Shown here: piece by piece, positions 33,401 through 44,219 of the stretch
Position numbering within the stretch: position 1 is the stretch's first letter
Layout: each line of letters starts with the position of its first letter
NCBI GenBank assembly: GCA_029948255.1
Contig: JALIZF010001486.1
Span: 248,001-312,000, forward strand
Origin: Telmatactis stephensoni
Taxonomy: Eukaryota > Cnidaria > Anthozoa > Actiniaria > Isophelliidae
DNA: 64,000 nucleotides
Direction: 5' to 3'
Notes under the pieces: generated by a model
Database searches by the model: none
What the model was told of the DNA's origin: nothing
The model's input: only the letters and a program-made list of their open reading frames with translations
Translations under genes and position numbers: made by a program

Positions 33401-35114
33401 CATTTTATACTGTTTCAGGGCAAGCTCTTCTTCATGGAAATGCAGGGATATCGCGCAGGTAGTTACAGTATAACTAAATCACTCACAAATCAGATGGTGT
33501 TGTCTGGTTTCACAATGCAAAGACCAATGCCACCAGCTGTTATAAAGAATTTATTCCTTACTGTCATTGGGGTTCCTGTGGAAATCAACAACACAGGAAA
33601 CCCAACAAAATAGTTTGACAAACATATCTTAATGTCTCCTATTATTTTGATTCTATAGTGCTGCTTTGATGATAGCATACATAATGGAAACATATGGCCT
33701 GACATATAGGTACTTTAATTATTTTGTATATTACATGTAGATGAGGCATTGACAGTAATGGCCGGTTTACACAAGGGAGCTTGCTCCTGCAACATGCATT
33801 CCTGGGTCATTTTGCACAACCAGTACACACGAGGGAGCATGCTGTGGGAGCTTGCTGCATGTAATAATTTGCTCCTGGAGCTTGCTCCCTCACATTTAAC
33901 CATGAGCAGGGTGCAAAACGTTTGTTGCACAACAAAATTCTTTGCATGAAATCGTTGGTATACATGAGGGAGCTTTTCTGCAAGAGCATGTTGCACGAGC
34001 AAGTTCCCTCATCTGTGCTGGCCTCAATTATCATTTTGTTCATTATTAATTCAATTCTAGCAATACATGTATATTAATTATCACAAATTTTTAGGGATGC
34101 CTTTCAACATGTTCAGCAGAAGCGATTTTGTATCAATCCCAATGAAGGATTTGTTCAACAGTTAATGGTGGGTTAAACACAATGACTTATAATCAACCTT
34201 TAGTTTGCAGCAGTTCAGTGTAAGGGTGTTGAAGGGGTGTTGATCAATAATTAGAACACCACAACCACTTGTTAAGGACACACACACCAGGAACTCAGTG
34301 CAATTTTCTTTGTAAATGATGGTGTGGGTTCTTTTATTCCTGTCAAATTCAGAGTAAGTGTGGAGAGATGACACTATCTTCAACTAGCTACATTTGTCAC
34401 ATTCTGGCATTGCTGCTGTTAGAAACACTTCAATGAGGCATTCTATGGTTACATCTAATGTACACCAAATTTTTCTGGAGCAACTTAAAGGGCCTTCTTC
34501 AGGATCTCATTCCACCATTTCTGATGATATAAAAACTTTGGCACTTGCATGGAACCAAACTTACATGTACTTCTGATTTTACTCCTAAACATATTTACGG
34601 CTCTGCACTGGTGACATGCCTTTTGCATGTGTGCAGGCATACCATTTATCACTAAAACCTGTGCAATCTGTTATTTGATCACGTTGCAAGATCTTTAAGT
34701 CTGTTTAATTCTTTAACTGTTTTAAAGGAATATGAGCCAATTTACTTAGCCAACTATCAAGCAAAGCAACAACATAACTTTCAAGAATTTGCAAGGGGAA
34801 ATGGTAGGTATATGTATTAGTGAATTCTTGTATTAGGTACTGAGGCTTTAATGGTAAATTGTCTTGCATTTGTCAGTTCACAAGGCTACAGTGACTACGA
34901 AATTAATGAATCATTTAACATTTTGATAAAATTTACAAATTAGTATATAATTTAATAAATACTAAATACAGTAATTTGGTTATGAATTGTAATATTAATT
35001 ATTAATTATTAATTGTAATATTAATTATTTTTATTATTATTATTAATTGTTTTATTAGTTGGTGTCAAGAGAGCATTTGAAGATGAAGTTGAGGCTGATG
35101 GAATGGAGTTATGA
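30424..35114 (+). CDS. STYX: STYX pseudophosphatase
   Basis: Catalytically dead dual-specificity-phosphatase homologue; in vertebrates it binds ERK and FBXW7. Eleven exons: 30424-30492, 31214-31246, 31534-31587, 32230-32327, 32703-32763, 33294-33330, 33419-33458, 33659-33709, 34095-34167, 34728-34803, 35059-35114. All phases match and give 215 residues (human about 223). Family blocks: DWTYSKRREMQ, EIVPRIFLGPYSSAMKSQ, SITHIVCIRQDIEANFIKPN, YLILDVADLPTENIIRHFP, then the P-loop HGNAGISRS and the helix AALMIAYIMETYGLTYRDAF, then RFCINPNEGFVQQL. The catalytic Cys of HCx5R is replaced by Gly124 (codon 33436-33438) while Arg130 is kept, the defining STYX substitution. The C-terminal tail is short and acidic (EDEVEADGMEL). 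Confidence 0.97.
30821..30986. mobile_element. Foldback element in STYX intron 1
   Basis: Left end AGACCATTCTGACCTGAATT, right end TGAATTTGGGAATGGTCT. The inner pair TAGATTCAAGTTGAAGCTGG / CAGCCTCGACTTGAATCTA is nearly complementary. A related older copy lies at about 18215-18330. Confidence 0.75.
32470..32640 (-). mobile_element. tRNA-derived SINE, family A, second copy
   Basis: Same body as 10849-11024: TCCATCAGTGCTCCGTTTTA, TTAAAGCTACATGGAAAGGA and AAGAAGTCGAAACAAG, then the Pol III boxes on the minus strand (B box about 32573-32590, A box about 32612-32630). Lies in STYX intron 4. Confidence 0.75.
33758..34023. mobile_element. Foldback element with GGGAGCTTGCTCC motifs (STYX intron 8)
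   Basis: Left end ATGGCCGGTTTACACAAGGG, right end complement CCCTCATCTGTGCTGGCC. The interior carries repeated GAGGGAGC and GGAGCTTGCTC motifs in both orientations. About 265 bp, no coding capacity. Confidence 0.75.
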
Positions 35115-37335
35115 TACCATCATCTGCTAAATAACTAAGTATTATATTTGAATTATCAAATCTTAATTTGACATCCAGGATTAAAGAAAGTGGAGGGGAG
35201 GGGGAGCATTTAAAGATGGAGTTGAAGCAGATGAAATAGAGTAGTAATATATCTTCTACATAACTAAGTATTCCTTTTATGAACCAATGCATCTTCATTT
35301 GACAGTGAATGAAGGATTAAAGATATAGAGGGGAGGGAGAAGATGAAGTAATGTAGAGGCTACCTGGAATGGTGTCTTGATAGCATGTGCTGCATAATGA
35401 ACCAACTCACCTTCATTTGGCAGTGGATCTACAGTAGTGTTAAAAAAAATGGATGGGGGAGGGGGTGGTGGAGTGATAAAAAGGAGCTCATTTGAGAACA
35501 CCCACAGGTCCATATACGTGATGAACTTCCATCTATAGATAGCATTTTGGTACAAAATTAGTAGTCAAACTTTAGTTTTGTTTTGGATGCTCACTGGCAT
35601 CCAGTTGAGGTCCACAAAAAGAAAAAGGTTCAAACGTATCCCATATGTAAATATATACAGTTTACCTGGTATGTCCAGATACTACACTGTTCTTTGTTGA
35701 TCTGCTTTTTTTGTTTGGGTTGCCTGTGTCCTGGGGAACTATATTCTCTGTGACACAGGAAGCCCATATAAAAAGTGAAGTGGCAAAAGGAAGTAACAGT
35801 TTACCTTGATGCAAACAAAGGATCTTATCCATAAATAGCACTAAAATAGCCTGAGTAACAAAGTTGAAAAATATGACCTGTTACCAATTACTTCTCAGTT
35901 TTTATAGCAAAGTCTAGCTGTTGATAATATTAACTAAGTACTTGAATAAGTTATTTTTATGGTTAAAGAAATGACGTTTTATTATTTTTTTTGTAAAGAA
36001 TAAGATTTAAAGCCATAAACAATTTTTGAAGCTAATTGTCTCATTTGTATTTCACTTTCTATTAATTACTTTAGTTGACAACTTTAGTTCAATGGGAAAA
36101 AGCAAGCTGTGTTATTTGCTTTTGTAGCAGTGCATTTGTTTGGTATAAGGTCCATAAGTTCCCTTCAAGCACAGTGTAAAGATCATTCATAGCAGAACAC
36201 GTGTTGCACTGGCCCTCCACCCCACCCCTTCGAAGTTCGAAGTTTATGTTTTTGTTTTCTGTTTCGTTTCGTTTCGTTTTGTTTGTTGAAAGTACGAAAT
36301 ATTTTTTTCTAACTTATTTTTGGCCGCCTTCAACATAAGAAAAGTCGAGCTGGTTTTCAATTAATTTACTACACATGTGACAACTTGCAAAAGGCCCGGA
36401 CACACGGTGCAACTTTTCCCGAAACATTTGCTGAAACACCGCGCGCAACACGGTTGTACAGTGTGTCCACCACTTAAACATCGCGCGCAATGTTGCGCGC
36501 AACAGTGCTGGAAAGTCGCAGAAGTAGAACTCGTACATCTGTGGTTTGAACATTTTCAAACCATTTTGAGTTTTTGCTTCCACTGTCTAATAATCATTAT
36601 TCTAACTAGGACAACAGAATGGTACAACAGTTCTGCATATTAAACGTTTCTTATGTAATCCTGAAAACATTATGAAATGTTATCAGTGCATTTGTTAACG
36701 AGTAAATTTCAAAAAAAAACAATGTTTTGATAAGAATTTATTTAAAGGCAAATAGATTAATGTCTGGAGTTAGAGCCAGGGTAACAATTACGTCATGTTT
36801 TATTTATAGTACAAGTCTAGCCATCTTTAGAACGTTTTTTTAATTTAGCAAAAATCATGTTTTGATGGACAGAACATTCTATCAAAGCTAACGCATCCTG
36901 AACTAAAGCTGTTGGTGCAAACGAATAAATGGATCGCTTAATTAAGGTATTTTATGGTTATTGGTCGATGGCTCATAAACGTTCCACTACATTTGTCTTT
37001 AATTGTAGTTTTATATTGAATTTTCTTTATTTGCATAAGCACATTTTGTACTAATTGTTTAATATCAAGAGTGATCTTTGATAATACCATTTATAGTATA
37101 CTCATAATATTGAATCAGATATTCGTAAAACGCGTCATGATGATTAATTATGTTCAAACGTTTACATTCCCAATTGTTATTTATGTAATGCTTCAATAAG
37201 TTGCACAATAGAGCTGCGTCGAATCAAGAGCTACGATACACTGTTTTCTTGGTCAACACTCTTATCAGAGTATTAAAGGCTCCTGAGCAATAACTAAAGA
37301 TTTTACTGGTATAGCTGAAGACCCACTGAAAATAT
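35115..37335. other. Region between STYX and the first small heat-shock gene
   Basis: No exon. About 35160-35480 has repeated GGAGGGGAGGGGG and GATGAAGT segments that look like duplicated pieces of the STYX last exon and 3'UTR (AGCATTTAAAGATGGAGTTG resembles the exon's GCATTTGAAGATGAAGTTG). About 36393-36505 is a foldback related to the GTGCAACTTT family with GCGCGCAAC repeats. Confidence 0.5.
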
Positions 37336-37629
37336 ATGGCTATGAGCGCAAATAGGATCAAAATTACTACAGTCACGGGCCTCCAAGGCTACAAACCCGA
37401 GGACATAACTTTACGAGTTGAGAACAAGCGAATTTACGTCGATGGCAAGCATCGCTCACAGGGAAGGCATGGCACCGAGACGAGCGAGTTCCATCGAGTG
37501 TTCTCTCTGCCAGATGACATCTTACCGTCATCTGTGAAACATCGTTTGGACCTGTTTGGAGAGCTGACTATCGAAGGCTTGAAAGGTTTACCTAGAGAAG
37601 TGGATTTGTCTTTTCTTGACGATTTATAA
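37336..37629 (+). CDS. Small heat-shock protein, single alpha-crystallin domain (half-size)
   Basis: Intronless 97-residue frame consisting almost entirely of one alpha-crystallin domain. GYKPEDITLRVENKRIYVDG is strands 2-4, ETSEFHRVFSLPDDI is the EFHR/LP block, and ELTIEGLKGLPREVDL the last strands. It aligns end to end with the first domain of the tandem proteins at 40997 and 43623 but stops where their second domain would begin, so it looks like a half of that architecture. There is no N-terminal region or C-terminal IxI tail for large oligomers. The Gly-Leu of the usual A-x-x-x-n-G-x-L block is changed (LDLFGELTIEG). ATG at 37342 is a possible second start. Holdase activity is inferred from family. 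Confidence 0.85.
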   Translation: MAMSANRIKITTVTGLQGYKPEDITLRVENKRIYVDGKHRSQGRHGTETSEFHRVFSLPDDILPSSVKHRLDLFGELTIEGLKGLPREVDLSFLDDL

Positions 37630-39989
37630 TTTTTACCAAACACTGGACGCTTAATGATACTGAACAAAGTATTGAAGTTAAATCATTGGACGAATTACAG
37701 ATTGGAACAGTTAGATTAACTTTCCTGTCAAAATGTAATTTTATAACAAGAATTTTAATGATATTAGACTGCAATTAATCTAAAAGACACTAGAAAATTT
37801 TTGAGAAAAAATGAAAATTTAGTTGAAAATGAACGAACAAGCTTCGTGCAGTTAACATTAAGTGATATTTTAGTAACAATTAAATCATTTTGTGTATTTC
37901 ATCTTTCAATTTCCGTTTATGAGTGTTCTGAACGGTAGAGTGAGCACATTAAACCTATGAAGTGTCTAATTGTTGGAGTTGAAACAAGGGGATTTATACT
38001 AGAATTTTACTAACTAGCACAGTCTATATTTAAGATGGTGCACGCCCAGTTCTTAATCTTGCCACACAAGTGAATGAATCACAAGTAATCACGAATCACA
38101 AGTAAATGAATCTTTCAAATACGAAAGCGTCAGAATATACACTTTAACGCGTCACTAAGCAATTGACAATTTACATTGTTGTTTGATGCATTTACGTACA
38201 AACTCTTGCAAGGCGTTCAGATTAGTATGTTATGCAAACCTACGTATAGCTTTACAGACTTGTGCACGAACCGATGTGTTGTAGTTCGATACAGTCTTAA
38301 TATAGGTGTCTATATTACCAAGCGTGTATACCTGTAGTTAGTTTATCAGTTTATAAAACTTGTATGTTTGTCGTGGTTCGATAGCTACGCAGTATATACC
38401 TATACCTACCTACCTACGTATATACGCATATAAGTATATACGTATACGTAGGTACGTATAAGCACAGGTATAGTCTACTGACGTATCTATACGTATCTCT
38501 ATCTCCAAATTTACCTACCAGCCGTTGAAATTTTTTCTTGTTCTTGAAATCGTTTTAACGACGCAGATAACTTTATTTTTTGTAACGTTACGCACAACAA
38601 GATTTTTTGTGTGTGTCACTCGATAGAACATATTCTGCAACGTTGTGTGCACCAGGGTTGAAAACGGCGACAAGCTCTGAAACCTACAGAATTTTTTATG
38701 GTATTGTATCAATGTCTATATTGACGCAAGAGATAAGATCTTGCTCCAGGATCAATACGTATTACTGCCTCTTTGTATTGACTAAGAGTTGTAAAAAGTA
38801 AAAAAGAAGAAGAAAAAACACGTTTCACTGAAAGTTTTGAAAGTTTCTGTATTTCCTATTTACTGCTACTGGTCCAGAGCACTCAATTTTGTCATTCTCT
38901 GATTGGCTATTCGATGAAGCCTTTTGAGGATTGGTTGTCCGAAAACTTATTGTGCTCGTATAGTAAGATCTTATCTTAAGGATTAGGTATTGTAAGTTTT
39001 AGCTGTTCATGTATTTTACAGCGAAAACCCTTGTATCGCGACCGTCGATTGAAAACTTCAGTTGGATTTTTGTGCTTTTCTGATCCGCCAATCATCTTTG
39101 GGGGCGGGAATTATGCGAATCAACCAATGATTTTCACGGATTCGCATAACTCCCGCCCCCAAAGATGATCGACGGCTCAGAAAAGACCAAATACAATTGG
39201 AGATTCGTAAATTGCTGGTCGCGATGCAACGGTTTTAGCTGTAAAACGTCGACAATCTTGAGTCGGTATGGCTTCACTTTATCGATTCCCGCATATAACA
39301 TGTTTTGGAAAACATTCTTTTATACTAATCGTTATTGAGATTACTTTGAACGAGTGCATAAAATTTCAAAAGCTTAAATTGCACACCTATCATTATGTAG
39401 CGTGTGAGCATTTCAAAGTTTCATTCAAAAACATAAAATATTCTGAAACTTTTCGCCTTTATCCCATCAAAATCGTTCCTTTGTGACCAAAATAAGCATA
39501 ATTTTGACGCTATAGGTAATGTAAAAACAGCAGACCTAAGAAAACTTTTATTTTCACGCTCAAGTTTTGAAAACACAAGTTTGCACTAAATTTCCTTCTT
39601 GTTGCACTAAATTTCCTTGAAACAGCACTGCTCTTAGCCAATAAGCATCGAGCATTTTTGCATGTGACAAGAAAACACCTGGAAGCCAGTTCAGTGTTCT
39701 GCAGTGTCTTAAAAACGTGCGGTCATACTATAGGTGCGTCTTTTCGTGTATTTGTGCGTTGGTCTTGCTTTTTGATAATTATAATTTGTTCATTATGATC
39801 AATGATGGAAGAAAACCGGCTTTTGGCATTTATTAGCAAATGGAAAAACTAGGAGAACTTTTTGAGAAAATTCCTCAAAGAGTTTTGTGCAGAATGTAGT
39901 GGTTGTGTGTCTCCCAATTAGTACGCAAATGCTTTAAGACACTGGACACGTATACATATTTACTAGTAAAAAAAAATCATTTTTGTTAT
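37630..39989. other. Intergenic region between small heat-shock genes
   Basis: No gene recognised. About 38396-38465 is a TACGTATA-rich low-complexity stretch (repeated CTACCTACGTATAT / ATACGTATACGTAG). MITE family 2 lies at 39013-39246. The rest is AT-rich with no exon signal. Confidence 0.45.
39013..39246. mobile_element. MITE family 2, second copy
   Basis: Ends TTTTACAGCGAAAACCCTTG and GGTCGCGATGCAACGGTTTT followed by AGCTGTAAAA. The centre GGGGGCGGGAATTATGCGAA pairs with TTCGCATAACTCCCGCCCCC across an ACCAATGATTTTCACGG loop. This is the best-preserved of the three copies. Confidence 0.9.
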
Positions 39990-40575
39990 TATTTTTATCT
40001 AGATCTTTCGAGAAAACCGTAGAATAATGGAGAAAAGGTTCTTGCCTGATTTTATTACTTCCAATAAAGGTATCATTGACAAGTGCACGTTTTTAAAAAA
40101 TTCGTTTATGTTTTTATTTATCTAGATCTTTCAAGAAAACGGTAGAATAATAGAGAAAAGGTCCCTGCCTGATATTATTACTTCCAATAAAGATGTCATT
40201 GACAAGTAAATGTTCAAAAAATTCTTTTATGTTTTTATTTATCTAGATCTTTCAAGAAAACGGTAGAATAATAGAGAAAAGGTCCTTGCCTGATTTTATT
40301 ACTTCCAATAAAGGTGTCATTGACAAGTACATGTTTTAAAAAATTCTTTTTTTTTTATTTATCTAGATCTTTCGAGAAAACAGCAGAATAATAGAAAAGG
40401 TCTTTGTCTGATATCATTACTTCCAATAAAGGTGTCATTGACAAGTAAATGTTTAAAAAATTATTTTCGTTTTTATTATCTAGATCTTTCGAGAAAACGG
40501 TAGAATAATAGAGAAAAGGTCTAAAAGAGAAAAGTAATTTTATTACTTCCAATAAAGGTGTCATTGACTTGAAAG
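39990..40575. repeat. Five-unit ~120-bp tandem repeat with HSE-like palindromes
   Basis: Five direct repeats of 117-123 bp. Each contains TCTAGATCTTTCGAGAAAAC (or TTTCAAGAAAAC), then ACTTCCAATAAAGG and TGTCATTGACAAG. The inner palindromes TTTC(G/A)AGAAA lie at 40006, 40129, 40250, 40370 and 40487 and fit the nTTCnnGAAn heat-shock-element half-pair. The array ends about 420 bp before the tandem-domain heat-shock gene at 40997. Confidence 0.9.
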
Positions 40576-40996
40576 GTTACTAGATACAACTGATCATTGT
40601 CAACTGAAGAATTCCTTTTCAATTAAAAATTTTAGCTATTTCAAGAATTCAATCAACTTTCCGAATATAGTTACTAAAAATTGTTTGAGTAGTCCATCGA
40701 AAACATACTTGAACCTCATCATCCAAATATACATCCTAAAATATGGTAATTTAAATATTGTTACAGAAAATAAATTACCCTTCCGTAACTCTAAAAGTAT
40801 TTTATGGTCGAGATGGACATATATAGAGATGCCGATCTCTCTAGAAAGATAATTGGTTCGCCGATATAAGAGGCAGTTACTGGCAAGGCCCAAAGGGTCG
40901 AGTAGTCTAGACTGATTAAGTAATCCGTAGGCCAAACCCAACCAACTAATATCAGCTGTTTTTCAAAGCGACAACTTTACTTAGAAAATTGCCATC

Positions 40997-41587
40997 ATGA
41001 GTTCTAGCAAAATTCTCATCGCTACACTAGATGTTAAGAACTATCGTCCAGAGGAAATTTCTCTAAAAGTCGAAAACAACAAAATCTACGTAGATGGAAA
41101 ACATCACTCCGAAAGTAAACATGGCACCGAGAGCTTTGAGTTTCACCGGGTGTTCCAGTTACCAGCAAGTGTTGAGCCTTCTTCTGTGACTTCTCGAATG
41201 ACTTATGATGGCTTACTACATGTTGAAGCCTTCAAAACCGTTCCCCAAAACCTCGATGTTGCTTTACTAGGCTGTTCTCCAGGCGATGTTTCGACAACAG
41301 ACGACAAAAAGTTCTCTGTGTCGCTTGACGTGAAAGATTATGCTCCAGAAGAAATACAGGTGAAAGTCAAAGGGAATGAGTTGTCAGTGCATGCCGTAAA
41401 AGAGAAAAAAGAAGGAGGCGTATCGAGTTTCTCTGAGTTTCATCGCCATTTTCTGTTACCTAAAGATGTCGACATGGATAGTGTGGTCTCAAGAATGGAC
41501 AAAAATGGCCATCTGCACATTGAAGCTAAGCGGAAAGGACAAGAAACCTTGACAACGGAACGGCAGATACGTGTACTTCAAGAGTAA
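40997..41587 (+). CDS. Small heat-shock protein with two tandem alpha-crystallin domains
   Basis: Intronless 196-residue ATP-independent chaperone (role inferred from family). Domain 1 is about residues 4-90: ILIATLDVKNYRPEEISLKV, NNKIYVDGKH, ESFEFHRVFQLP, YDGLLHVEAF. Domain 2 is about 100-190: KFSVSLDVKDYAPEEIQVKV, GNELSVHA, SEFHRHFLLPKDVDMDSVVS, KNGHLHIEAKRK. The tail ends RQIRVLQE, with an I-x-V element as in the C-terminal anchor of small heat-shock proteins. Two-domain architecture is unusual in most animals but known in flatworms and some others. The start at 40997 leaves almost no N-terminal extension. Its closest neighbour is the inverted paralogue at 43623-44219. The HSE-like tandem array lies upstream. 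Confidence 0.95.
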   Translation: MSSSKILIATLDVKNYRPEEISLKVENNKIYVDGKHHSESKHGTESFEFHRVFQLPASVEPSSVTSRMTYDGLLHVEAFKTVPQNLDVALLGCSPGDVSTTDDKKFSVSLDVKDYAPEEIQVKVKGNELSVHAVKEKKEGGVSSFSEFHRHFLLPKDVDMDSVVSRMDKNGHLHIEAKRKGQETLTTERQIRVLQE

Positions 41588-43622
41588 AGTAGCCGTGTCA
41601 AGTGAGCAGCCATTAAAAGACAAATGAACAGTACTAAATGAACATATAGAGATAAGGCTGAACATTAGTGTCTAAGAACACAAAAAATAATAGCAATCGG
41701 TGTAAAACATCGGCAGTTGAAGCGTGATTCCGTAAACGAAGAAAATGCAACAGTAGACATTCATAAAATAGGCTTGTGATATTGAACTGCGTGTCAATAT
41801 GTTAAAATCGATTTAGAAATTCATTAGCGAGGTTGACATAAAATTCTGGTGTAGTTGATTATGTTAGTAAGTTTTATGTCAAAAATAAATAATCAATTTC
41901 TAGTCGGCAAATGCTAATTATGTAGTAAAAAATCTGCTCACTTTTTTGAAAACCAATATTCAGTAGAGTTACGCCCAGTATTTCATAGGAAAAATAACAT
42001 CTGCCATAAAGGAATAAGATTCATTGGCAGATTGTTGCTTGGGGCCAATCTACCCTCCCATCTCCCTTTTGTTCACAGAAAGCTTTTGTCAATTTGACGT
42101 TTAGGACAAGGAGTGAAAAGGTGACTTCATTCTCCTATCCTAATTGGCGTAAAAATCACCTTAAACTGTAAAGCCAGATATGCAGATGCTTAAGCTATAT
42201 TTCATCTGTCAAATCTGACAGCACGTTCACCATCGAGGCGTATTAAAAAAATTTGGCGGGAAATCCTGACGCGCGCGCGCGCGCTATACAGTCAGCATTT
42301 TTCTGACAGCGATTTTCAAAGATAAGTATTTAAATTTCCGGTGACAATTTGGCGGGAAATAATGACACGCCCGCGGGGTACAATCAGCATGTTACGTTAC
42401 GTTTACTTGGTAAAGAAGACTTTCGTGACTCCTTGAAATGTTTGAAACAACAATTTGTCACTAGGTGTTGATCACTTATCGTTTAATAACGCATGATTCG
42501 AGTGCAGAGATGAAAAACTATATGCACGCACACTAAAGATTAGACAAAAAGGCTTTTGAGGCAAGAAAACATTACTTAACCCTGTAATAGACTCCTGTTT
42601 GAATAAAACCCACGAAAACTCGAGTGTAGAATGTGTCGCTTTGATCTCAGAGAGATGCAAACCACAGAAGTCTGTACTTTAATAACAGGGTCTGCTAGGT
42701 CAAATACTCGTATTTGGTGATCATAATTGAATGTCATTCAAATTGGCTTAAAATTGATTTATCTGTTTTTTCATACATCCTTTACAATGGGATATTCATC
42801 AAATAAATAATCATTTCTCCTGATTGGATAGATAAACAATAACCTAATTTAATTTCAAGTCATAGGCATTGACCCTTGCGGAAAATCAATTTTGGCCGTA
42901 TAACTAAAATACATAGCATTACAGACACAAGTTCAAAAATACCACGACTAATAATTTACATCATAGGAATACGTTAAAAATGGCAAAACTAAAGTAAATT
43001 TAACGCTTGATAAAATTTCAATTCGGTAGCTTTCCAAACTATATATAAAAATTCTCTTGTTAATAACAATGTTTTATGAACAATTAAAATGCAATGAAAA
43101 TGAAATCATTGTGTTTGTGAATCGGGAAAAGTTAGTGACCCGCGGATCTCAGTGGTTCCGACCTTAATTAATTACTGAAATAACCAATTATAATAAGTTA
43201 GTCACAAAGCTGCGGCCATTGAATAGTTAATCGCAAGAAGTTTCTTGTTTTTAGTATCTTTATTCGGTTTGAACGAGCTCACAATAACAGATCGATTAAC
43301 GCCTAATTTATGTTATTTACTTTTTAATCACATTCCCTGTCAACACCCAGTATGGTTTGTTTATAGTCATTAAGTGTTCTGTTTGTTACAAAATGGATTA
43401 AGCACAAACTCTTCGTGCCCAGCAAGGGGCGATAGACACTTCACAATCTCAAAGACCTAACGTAAAACGATGAAAATTACAGAAATAAAATAAGAAACTG
43501 CCTAAAATATGTCAAATTGTGTCCAACTGTGAGGCTTACCCTTCAATGTCTTAACTACTTTGAAAAATGTCACTTTGATAAATGTTTGTTCAAGTTTTTC
43601 AGTTTCTTTGAAGACACTAAAT
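41588..43622. other. Convergent intergenic region between the two tandem-domain heat-shock genes
   Basis: No exon seen. Holds both 3'UTRs. A short GCGC run at about 42272-42284 (ACGCGCGCGCGCGCGC) and an imperfect local repeat of AATTTGGCGGGAAAT (about 42251 and 42347) are the only patterned sequences. Otherwise AT-rich. Confidence 0.45.
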
Positions 43623-44219
43623 TTACTCGTCCATAAGAATTTGAACTTGTCTCTCTGTCGGTGAAGGAGGAGCTTTTCGCGCGGCTTCGACATAAAGTCG
43701 CCCATCTTTACCGAGTTTCGACACGACGGAGTCCATATCGACATCTTTGGGTAGAACAAAATGACGATTAAATTGACGCGATGTAAAATGGCCGTGGGTT
43801 TCGGACTCGTGGCGAGCTTTCACAGTCAGTTCATTATTCAATACTTTGACGGTAATTTCATCAGGAGAAAAACTGCTCACATCTAGGGTCACGGTAAATT
43901 TCTTATCATCAATCTTGGCCACGTCCCCAGATGTAGGTGAAGAGCCAACAAGAGCGACTTCGGTTTCCTTCTGAGTTGCTTTTGATCCTTCAATGTACAA
44001 AACCCCATCAGCAGATACTCGCGAAGAGACAGTTGATGGATCGACACTTTCTGGTAAGACATAGGTCCTGTGGAATTCGCTGGACTCGGAGCCAAACTCG
44101 CCCTCAGCGTGATGCTTCCCGTCAACTCTAATTTTGCCATGCTCAACCCTCATAGATATTTCACTGGGCTGGTAGTTCTTCACTTCGACCGTTGCAATCA
44201 GAATTTTGTCTGGGTCCAT
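43623..44219 (-). CDS. Small heat-shock protein with two tandem alpha-crystallin domains (inverted paralogue)
   Basis: Intronless coding frame of 198 residues, same architecture as 40997-41587. Domain 1 has ILIATVEVKNYQPSEISMRV, GKIRVDGKHH, SSEFHRTYVLPESVDPSTVS and ADGVLYIEGSK. Domain 2 has KFTVTLDVSSFSPDEITVKV, SRQFNRHFVLPKDVDMDSVV and KDGRLYVEAARK. The C-terminus TERQVQILMDE keeps a V-x-I anchor. Upstream on the minus strand, TTTTTTTCTTCCAG at about 44326-44339 is a strong acceptor, so the 5'UTR is probably spliced. Tail-to-tail with the 40997 gene, suggesting an inverted duplication. Chaperone role is from family knowledge. Confidence 0.95.
   Translation of the reverse strand: MDPDKILIATVEVKNYQPSEISMRVEHGKIRVDGKHHAEGEFGSESSEFHRTYVLPESVDPSTVSSRVSADGVLYIEGSKATQKETEVALVGSSPTSGDVAKIDDKKFTVTLDVSSFSPDEITVKVLNNELTVKARHESETHGHFTSRQFNRHFVLPKDVDMDSVVSKLGKDGRLYVEAARKAPPSPTERQVQILMDE

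Noticed and set aside
40355..40564. Antisense frame with repeated MTPLLEV motifs
   Set aside because: Translation of the ~120-bp tandem repeat; no independent coding evidence.
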